Origin: Bacteroidaceae bacterium
Lineage (GTDB): Bacteria; Bacteroidota; Bacteroidia; Bacteroidales; Barnesiellaceae_A
Direction: 5' to 3'
Assembly (NCBI GenBank): GCA_017561285.1
Contig: JAFZDG010000155.1
Location: forward strand, 1 to 11,414
DNA length: 11,414 nt
Each line of letters opens with the position of its first letter. Within the stretch, counting starts at the first letter, position 1. A program made the translations under genes and the position numbers. Positions 6,624 to 11,414 of this stretch are shown here, one piece after another. The notes below the pieces were generated by a model. The model was not told the DNA's origin. It did not search any database and worked only from the letters and a program-made list of their open reading frames with translations.

Positions 6624-7376
6624 ATGTCTCAAACAATACACGATAGCTTGGTTCTCATTCCCACATATAATGAGAAAGAGAATATCGAAAACATCATCAG
6701 AGCGGTATTCAACCTTCCTGAATCGTTCGATATCTTGGTAATCGATGACAACTCGCCCGATGGTACAGCCGCCATCGTAAAAGAGTTGCAAAAAGAGTTT
6801 CCTGAGCGCCTTCACATTGTAGAGCGCAAAGGTAAGTTGGGCTTGGGAACAGCCTACATAGCCGGATTTAAATGGGCTATAGAACACCGCTACGACTATA
6901 TCTTTGAGATGGATGCCGACTTCTCGCACAATCCCGAAGACTTGCTTCGCCTCAAGGCTGCTTGCCGCGACAACGGTGCCGATATGGCTATTGGTTCACG
7001 ATACGTATCGGGAGTGAATGTAGTCAACTGGCCTATGGGACGTGTTATCATGTCATACTACGCATCGAAGTATGTACGCATCGTTACCGGACTGAAAATA
7101 CACGATACCACAGCCGGATTTGTTTGCTATCGCCGCGAAGTATTGGAGACGATAGAACTCGACAAGATACAATTCAAAGGATATGCTTTCCAGATAGAGA
7201 TGAAATTCACTGCCAAGATGTGCGGCTTCAATATTCAAGAAGTGCCCATTATCTTCATCAACCGCGTATTGGGCGAGAGCAAGATGAGTGGCGGTATCTT
7301 CAGCGAAGCTGTATTTGGTGTTATCAAGCTCAAATGGAGCAGTCTATTCCGTAAATATCCGCAGAAAAAGCAATAA
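6624..7376 (+). CDS. Polyprenyl-phosphate sugar synthase (DPM1-like family 2 glycosyltransferase)
   Basis: Probably transfers a sugar, classically mannose from GDP-mannose, to a polyprenyl phosphate on the inner face of the cytoplasmic membrane; the product would be a donor for envelope or O-glycosylation. The 250-residue protein is one GT-A domain: PTYNEKENI (13-21), DDNSPDGT (41-48), GLGTAYIAGF (73-82), metal-binding EMDADFSHNPED (95-106) with D97 and D99, GSRYVSG (124-130), DTTAGFVCYRR (161-171), KGYAFQIEM (185-193) and RVLGESKMSGG (204-214). There is no C-terminal transmembrane domain, so it resembles the short DPM1-type enzymes more than GtrB/ArnC-type ones with two membrane helices. The actual sugar cannot be read from sequence. 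It heads a likely operon: pyrC starts 3 bp after its stop. Confidence 0.85.
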   Translation: MSQTIHDSLVLIPTYNEKENIENIIRAVFNLPESFDILVIDDNSPDGTAAIVKELQKEFPERLHIVERKGKLGLGTAYIAGFKWAIEHRYDYIFEMDADFSHNPEDLLRLKAACRDNGADMAIGSRYVSGVNVVNWPMGRVIMSYYASKYVRIVTGLKIHDTTAGFVCYRREVLETIELDKIQFKGYAFQIEMKFTAKMCGFNIQEVPIIFINRVLGESKMSGGIFSEAVFGVIKLKWSSLFRKYPQKKQ

Positions 7377-7379
7377 GAA

Positions 7380-8723
7380 ATGCGCACAATTATATACAAC
7401 GGCCTTATCATCAACGAGGGGCGAGAGTTTGTCGGTAGCATTATCATCGACAACAACATCATATCTTACATTGTCGAAGGCAATCTCGACAACGTTATAC
7501 TCTCAACAGCCGACAGCACCATCAATGCTGAAGGTTGCTGGGTAATACCCGGTGTAATAGACGATCAAGTACACTTCCGCGAGCCGGGACTCACACACAA
7601 GGCCGACATTGCCACAGAGAGCCGCGCTGCAGTAGCAGGTGGTGTAACCTCGTTTATGGATATGCCCAATACCAAGCCGGCTACTGTCACAGCCGAGGCA
7701 CTCACTTGGAAACAACAACAAGCGCAAGAAACATCTATTGCCAACTACTCGTTTTATATAGGTGCAACCAACGACAACGCCGAGTTGATAACCACTCTTG
7801 ACTACACTCACGTGTGCGGTATCAAGCTGTTTATGGGTTCTTCAACCGGCAATATGCTTGTCGATAACGGCAAGACACTGGAAAAGATTTTTGCCGAAGC
7901 TCCGGTTTTGATAGCCACACACTGCGAAGAAGAAGAGGTAATACAGGCCAACCGAGCACGCTACGTAGCCAAGTTTGGTGAGGATTTGCCTATATACTTC
8001 CACCCAATGATACGCAATGCCGAGGCATGCTACCGCTCATCGGCCAAGGCAGTAGAACTGGCAACACGCCATAACACTCGCCTGCATCTATTACACCTCT
8101 CGACTGCTCGTGAACTTACGCTGTTACAAGACCGTCCGCTGGCCGAAAAGCATATTACGGGCGAAGTATGTGTACACCATTTGTGGTTTGACGACAACGA
8201 TTACGCCGCATACGGCAATCGCATCAAGTGGAATCCTGCCATTAAAACGTGTGCCGACCGCCGCGCATTGCTCGAAGCTACTGCAACCAACCGTCTCGAT
8301 ATTGTTGCCACCGACCACGCGCCACACTTGCTAAGCGAGAAAGTGGGCTCGTGCCTGAAAGCCGCTTCGGGTGGTCCTCTTGTACAATTCTCATTGCAAA
8401 CGATGCTCGAGCTTGCCGCACAAGGTCACTTTACCCGCACTCAAGTGGTAGAAAAGATGTGTCACGCACCTGCTGCTCTTTTTGGTGTATCTCGCAGAGG
8501 CTATTTGCGTGAAGGATACTATGCCGACATTGCCATTATCAACCCCAACCAACCCAACACCGTAACCATCGACAAGATATTGTCGCGCTGTGGATGGTCG
8601 CCATTCGAAGGTCACACCTACCCACACACCATTACGCATACCCTTGTCAATGGCGTTGTGGCATACGAAAACGGCACTATCAACGACAATTGCCGAGGAC
8701 AATTGCTCCTCTTCGAGCGATAA
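7380..8723 (+). CDS. pyrC: Dihydroorotase
   Basis: Cytoplasmic zinc amidohydrolase that closes carbamoyl-aspartate to dihydroorotate in pyrimidine synthesis. At 447 residues it is a class I (long) type. Motifs: GVIDDQVHFREPG (58-70), SFMDMPNT (91-98), GIKLFMGSSTGNM (147-159) with K149 a candidate for the carboxylated metal-bridging lysine, HCE (181-183), LHLLHLS (235-241) with H239, and TDHAPH (311-316) with catalytic D312 and H313. The first metal motif is QxH (Q63, H65), where most class I enzymes have HxH. I recall the same DDQVHFREPG wording in other Bacteroidetes dihydroorotases, including that of Porphyromonas gingivalis, so the protein is probably active. The rest of the site looks intact. 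The 3-bp spacing from the glycosyltransferase implies shared transcription. Confidence 0.94.
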   Translation: MRTIIYNGLIINEGREFVGSIIIDNNIISYIVEGNLDNVILSTADSTINAEGCWVIPGVIDDQVHFREPGLTHKADIATESRAAVAGGVTSFMDMPNTKPATVTAEALTWKQQQAQETSIANYSFYIGATNDNAELITTLDYTHVCGIKLFMGSSTGNMLVDNGKTLEKIFAEAPVLIATHCEEEEVIQANRARYVAKFGEDLPIYFHPMIRNAEACYRSSAKAVELATRHNTRLHLLHLSTARELTLLQDRPLAEKHITGEVCVHHLWFDDNDYAAYGNRIKWNPAIKTCADRRALLEATATNRLDIVATDHAPHLLSEKVGSCLKAASGGPLVQFSLQTMLELAAQGHFTRTQVVEKMCHAPAALFGVSRRGYLREGYYADIAIINPNQPNTVTIDKILSRCGWSPFEGHTYPHTITHTLVNGVVAYENGTINDNCRGQLLLFER

Positions 8724-8748
8724 AAAATCATAAGATTGCAACCATTTG

Positions 8749-8789
8749 TCATAGCGATGCGTCTAATACACAAAAACGCATCGCTATGA
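8749..8789 (+). promoter_or_regulatory. Perfect 14-bp hairpin burying the downstream start codon
   Basis: TCATAGCGATGCGT (8749-8762) is exactly complementary to ACGCATCGCTATGA (8776-8789), with a 13-nt A-rich loop (8763-8775). The right arm contains the ATG at 8786-8788 of the next gene. In an mRNA read through from pyrC the start codon would sit inside the stem. There is no T-run, so it is not a terminator. It could limit translation, or act as DNA-level operator symmetry. Confidence 0.75.
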
Positions 8790-9946
8790 AACATTTCTGC
8801 ATTACCCTATTATTGGCGCTTGTTGCATACAACGCATATACTCAAAACCCCAATTTGCACATCGAGGCATACACCACCTTTCTACAAGAAGAACACGCCT
8901 CGGCCAAAGATTATATACTCGGACTTTTCGCACAATATGACATCGTCATTCTATGCGAGCGTGACCACCGCGAAATGACTCAATATGAGCTTATTCTCGA
9001 TATATTGGCCGACAAACGATTTATCAAGGAGGTAGGCGTAGCATACTTTGAGATAGGCAATACCGAGTACAACGACAGCATCAATGCTTTCTTGCACAAT
9101 GCAACGCTTACCCCCGATGAGGTAAAACAGAATGTGCTACACTTTCATCGCAACATCTATGGTGCAGGACTGTGGGAAAAGAGCAATTACAGTTACTTAC
9201 TACGAGGTGTCCATGACATCAATAGCCGACTCGCCAAAGAAGATATGATTGAGATATACGGTCTTGAAAAGGGTGTAAATTGGGAAAAAGCCACCGAATA
9301 TGACATAATACGTCGCAATATATGTACCGATGCTATACACCGCGATGCTATATTAGCCGAAAATTTCTGCAACTATCATCATTATAGCACTACGGGCAAG
9401 GCTCTCGTTATACTCAACTACCGTCATGCCTTTACACGCGATATTGCCAATCGAGACAATGCCGGACGGCATATCAAAGATAGATACGGCAATAGAGTTG
9501 CCAACGTCTTTCTCAACTCATTTGCACTATCTCCTCGCGGAGAGTTTACAGCTATAAAAAACGGCATATGGGATGCAGCCTTTGCTGTAACACACAAGTC
9601 TGATATTGGTTTTGACTTGAACAACACACCTTTTGGGGAAGATAATTTCGATTTTATCCCCATAGCAACAGCGTTGCGATACTGCGATTTTTTTACCGGT
9701 ATGGTATATTATACCCCCTTTGCACAACTGCGCATCACAACGGGACTTCCCAATTTCGTGGATGATGATTTTGCCCGCGAAGTACAACACAGATACACAT
9801 TAGAAGGCAATATAGCGCCCGATGTAGAAATATTGAAGGAGCAATATAACACCGTTACCGACCGCACATATAGTGAAGAATTTCCACAAATATGCGATAG
9901 TATAAACCGATGGGTAAATAAACAGGATTATCGTTGTCTGAAATAA
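8786..9946 (+). CDS. Secreted protein of the EreA/ChaN-like superfamily, function unknown
   Basis: Predicted exported protein of 386 residues. The frame is open from 8594, but the ATG at 8786 begins a clear signal peptide (MKHFCITLLLALVAYNAYTQ, cleavage near 20), and the longer form would overlap pyrC by 130 bp. No lipobox cysteine is seen. The mature part carries pieces of the erythromycin-esterase/ChaN/TIKI pattern: VILCERDHREMTQYELILDIL (54-74) in the place of the GExH segment, with E58 and H61; YFEIGNTEYNDSINAFL (87-103); HRDAILAEN (185-193), like the RDxxMAEN segment of erythromycin esterases; and LVILNYRHAF (207-216), with H214 matching a conserved histidine. Members bind metals or haem or hydrolyse esters or peptides; none of these can be assigned here. 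It lies 62 bp after pyrC, probably co-transcribed, and ends inside tonB on the other strand. Confidence 0.6.
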   Translation: MKHFCITLLLALVAYNAYTQNPNLHIEAYTTFLQEEHASAKDYILGLFAQYDIVILCERDHREMTQYELILDILADKRFIKEVGVAYFEIGNTEYNDSINAFLHNATLTPDEVKQNVLHFHRNIYGAGLWEKSNYSYLLRGVHDINSRLAKEDMIEIYGLEKGVNWEKATEYDIIRRNICTDAIHRDAILAENFCNYHHYSTTGKALVILNYRHAFTRDIANRDNAGRHIKDRYGNRVANVFLNSFALSPRGEFTAIKNGIWDAAFAVTHKSDIGFDLNNTPFGEDNFDFIPIATALRYCDFFTGMVYYTPFAQLRITTGLPNFVDDDFAREVQHRYTLEGNIAPDVEILKEQYNTVTDRTYSEEFPQICDSINRWVNKQDYRCLK

Positions 9947-10728
9947 TAGGTGATTGTACCTACTTGAGTAGTTCCTTCGGACGATGTATCGAAACGAGCC
10001 TTCTGAGCTGCCTCCAAAGCCGCCTTACGCAATGATGTATGCGGCGCACTACCGGCCTTGACCGATGCTGCAATAACCCGTCCATTCTTATCTACAGTTA
10101 TCTCCACGACAACCGTACCTTCAACATTGCTATTATATGCAGGTTTAGGCAAGTCTAAACATTTGCGACCATTGAGACTGAAACCGCCCCACCCGCCTAC
10201 GCCTTGCGATGCACCGGTGGGAGCATTGCCGGTAGATACACCTTGCACTCCATTGCCTTGCGCCGCATCACCACGACTGCCCACATTTTGCGAGCCTCCA
10301 CCAAAGGCATTCTGCATTGCATTGCTCACGCGCTGTTCCTTCTCGCGCTGCTCGGCAAGCCTACGCTCTTCTTCGGCTCTGCGGCGTTCCTCTTCTCGGC
10401 GATGCATCTCTTGCTCTTCACGCTTTTTCTTCTCCTCGAGCGCAATACTCTCCTCGCTATCTTGTGTTATAAGATTCTCTACACCGGGCTCGGGCAATTG
10501 CTCTTGCGGTGTAGGCTCAACAACAGGTTTCACAGGCTCCGGCACATAAGGCTCAAACGTACCACTTGCCTCATCTATATATCCCATCTGCACAAAAACG
10601 CCACTACCCAAATCTTCGGGAACCGGGTTACTACGCAATACAACAGAGGCTAATATCAACAACACAACGATATGTACTGCAATTGTACTCACAGCAGCTA
10701 TCACTCTATTGCGGTTGTTTTCGGTCAT
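9928..10728 (-). CDS. tonB: TonB-family energy transducer with a TolA-like charged region
   Basis: Periplasm-spanning protein that carries proton-motive-force energy from an ExbB/ExbD complex to outer-membrane receptors. Of 266 residues, about 8-31 form the single N-terminal membrane anchor, with S14 and H19 recalling the anchor residues needed for coupling in E. coli TonB. Next come a Pro/Glu stretch (60-82), a highly charged Glu/Arg/Lys helix (about 96-133) as in TolA domain II, a Gly/Ser/Asn-rich linker (about 142-183) and a TonB C-terminal domain (about 186-266) with EGTVVVEITVDKNGRV (203-218) and ALEAAQKARFD (237-247). The start lies 19 bp after the exbD stop, in the same operon. Its stop is 19 bp inside the convergent gene ending at 9946. 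A TolA role instead of TonB cannot be ruled out. Confidence 0.88.
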   Translation of the reverse strand: MTENNRNRVIAAVSTIAVHIVVLLILASVVLRSNPVPEDLGSGVFVQMGYIDEASGTFEPYVPEPVKPVVEPTPQEQLPEPGVENLITQDSEESIALEEKKKREEQEMHRREEERRRAEEERRLAEQREKEQRVSNAMQNAFGGGSQNVGSRGDAAQGNGVQGVSTGNAPTGASQGVGGWGGFSLNGRKCLDLPKPAYNSNVEGTVVVEITVDKNGRVIAASVKAGSAPHTSLRKAALEAAQKARFDTSSEGTTQVGTITYYFRQR

Positions 10729-10747
10729 AAGGTACGATGCAGAATGA

Positions 10748-11158
10748 TTATTTTTCGGGAGCTGTAGCCAAGACCATCTTCAGGTTGTGCTTGTTGGCAA
10801 GGTCAAGTATCTTCACCACCTCGCCATACGGCACAGATTCATCGGCATAGATAGCCACAAACATCTCAGGCTCACGCTCGCGAGTACGCAACAAGAAATC
10901 GACCAATTGATCTATGTCGGTAGGTTGCTCACGCTCGTTACCAAAAGCCACATAGTAGTTGAGGTTGGCATCTATTGTCACACGCGACAGGGGCTTGGCT
11001 GCTGCCTGTTGACTACTTTGCGGCAAATTTACCTTTATCGCATTGGGGAATACCACCGTTGATGTCACCATAAAAAATATGAGCAACAAGAATATCACGT
11101 CGGTCATCGACGCCATACTGAAATTGGGATTGATGCGATGTCTTCTCTTTATAGCCAT
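10748..11158 (-). CDS. exbD: ExbD/TolR-family proton-channel subunit
   Basis: Inner-membrane partner of ExbB in the proton-driven motor that powers TonB. At 136 residues it is normal for the family: a short basic cytoplasmic N-terminus (MAIKRRHRINPNF), one membrane helix (about 19-38, MTDVIFLLLIFFMVTSTVVF) with D20 in the place of the essential proton-carrying aspartate, then a periplasmic domain with IKVNLPQS (41-48), VTIDANLNYYV (60-70) and a C-terminal VAIYADESVPYGEVVKILDLA stretch. The SMASMTDVIFLLLIFFM wording is typical of Bacteroidetes ExbD. The ATG begins 1 bp after the exbB stop, which suggests translational coupling; tonB follows 19 bp later. Confidence 0.93.
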   Translation of the reverse strand: MAIKRRHRINPNFSMASMTDVIFLLLIFFMVTSTVVFPNAIKVNLPQSSQQAAAKPLSRVTIDANLNYYVAFGNEREQPTDIDQLVDFLLRTREREPEMFVAIYADESVPYGEVVKILDLANKHNLKMVLATAPEK

Positions 11159-11159
11159 A

Positions 11160-11414
11160 TTATTCAGCAGGCTCGTTCAAAAGGTCCATAAACTCCATCG
11201 TCTTTGTCTCCAATTGATTCATCACACCATCGACAAGTGCCACCAAATAGTTGTAGGCAAAGAGCGCAATAACACCCACTACAAGACCAGCAATAGTCGT
11301 AACAAGAGCCTCATAAATACCACTCGAAAGGGTAGTAATATCGGCATTATTACCGGCCGATGCCATATTATAAAAGGCATTGACCATACCGGTAACAGTA
11401 CCCAAGAAACCAAT
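11160..11414 (-). CDS. exbB: ExbB/TolQ/MotA-family proton-channel subunit, N-terminal part missing
   Basis: The last 84 residues of the membrane subunit that forms the proton channel with ExbD. The frame is open to the window edge and reads IGFLGTVTGMVNAF at the edge, the family's GxLGTVxGMI membrane motif, so the gene continues beyond 11414; the TTG at 11403-11405 is internal. The following SSGIYEALVTTIAGLVVGVIALFAYNYL matches the last transmembrane helix, with threonines at the positions lining the proton path in E. coli ExbB. A cytoplasmic tail (LETKTMEFMDLLNEPAE) ends the protein. First visible gene of the exbB-exbD-tonB operon, whose promoter lies outside the window. TolQ is an equally possible name. 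Confidence 0.9.
   Translation of the reverse strand: MGFLGTVTGMVNAFYNMASAGNNADITTLSSGIYEALVTTIAGLVVGVIALFAYNYLVALVDGVMNQLETKTMEFMDLLNEPAE

Noticed and set aside
8594..8785. Longer form of the secreted protein starting at 8594
   Set aside because: It overlaps pyrC by 130 bp and would hide the signal peptide that begins at 8786.
8749..8789. The pyrC-distal hairpin as an intrinsic terminator
   Set aside because: No T-run follows either arm and the stem runs into coding sequence.
11403..11405. TTG as the start of exbB
   Set aside because: It lies inside the conserved GFLGTVTGM membrane motif and the frame is open to the window edge.

Overview
This window looks like ordinary chromosomal DNA from a member of the Bacteroidales. 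Three things point there. Several genes start with a Bacteroidetes-type promoter (TTTG at -33, about 20 bp, TAnnTTTG at -7). Start codons have A-rich upstream sequence and no clear Shine-Dalgarno. The protein variants are lineage-typical: transketolase with LDPGHMSP and SDGGIQEE, dihydroorotase with DDQVHFREPG, RpiB with CGSGNG. I cannot name the genus from sequence alone.

Layout, left to right. (1) 1-1764 (+): the last ~590 residues of a PMCA-like Ca2+ P-type ATPase, entering just before its DKTGT phosphorylation site. (2) 1851-3887 (+): transketolase. (3) 4119-5324 (+): an abundant-type OmpA-family outer-membrane protein with a near-perfect promoter and a strong intrinsic terminator. (4) 5468-5821 (+): FolB, convergent with (5) 5829-6269 (-): RpiB. 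(6) A 354-bp divergent intergenic region rich in palindromes and promoter elements. (7) 6624-9946 (+): a likely operon of a DPM1-like family 2 glycosyltransferase, dihydroorotase (PyrC) and a secreted EreA/ChaN-like protein. (8) 9928-11414 (-): an exbB(partial)-exbD-tonB operon that converges on, and overlaps by 19 bp, the end of the secreted-protein gene.

How they fit together: transketolase and RpiB serve the non-oxidative pentose phosphate pathway; FolB serves folate and PyrC pyrimidine synthesis. The glycosyltransferase probably makes a polyprenyl-phosphate sugar donor for envelope glycosylation. OmpA, the ExbB/ExbD/TonB energy-coupling complex and the secreted protein belong to the cell envelope.

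I found no RNA gene, CRISPR array, insertion sequence or integrase, and no convincing new multi-gene system. The most unusual signals are non-coding: a 14-bp perfect hairpin that buries the start codon of the secreted-protein gene (8749-8789), and the cluster of palindromes, an operator-like inverted repeat and tandem promoter elements upstream of the glycosyltransferase (6361-6593).
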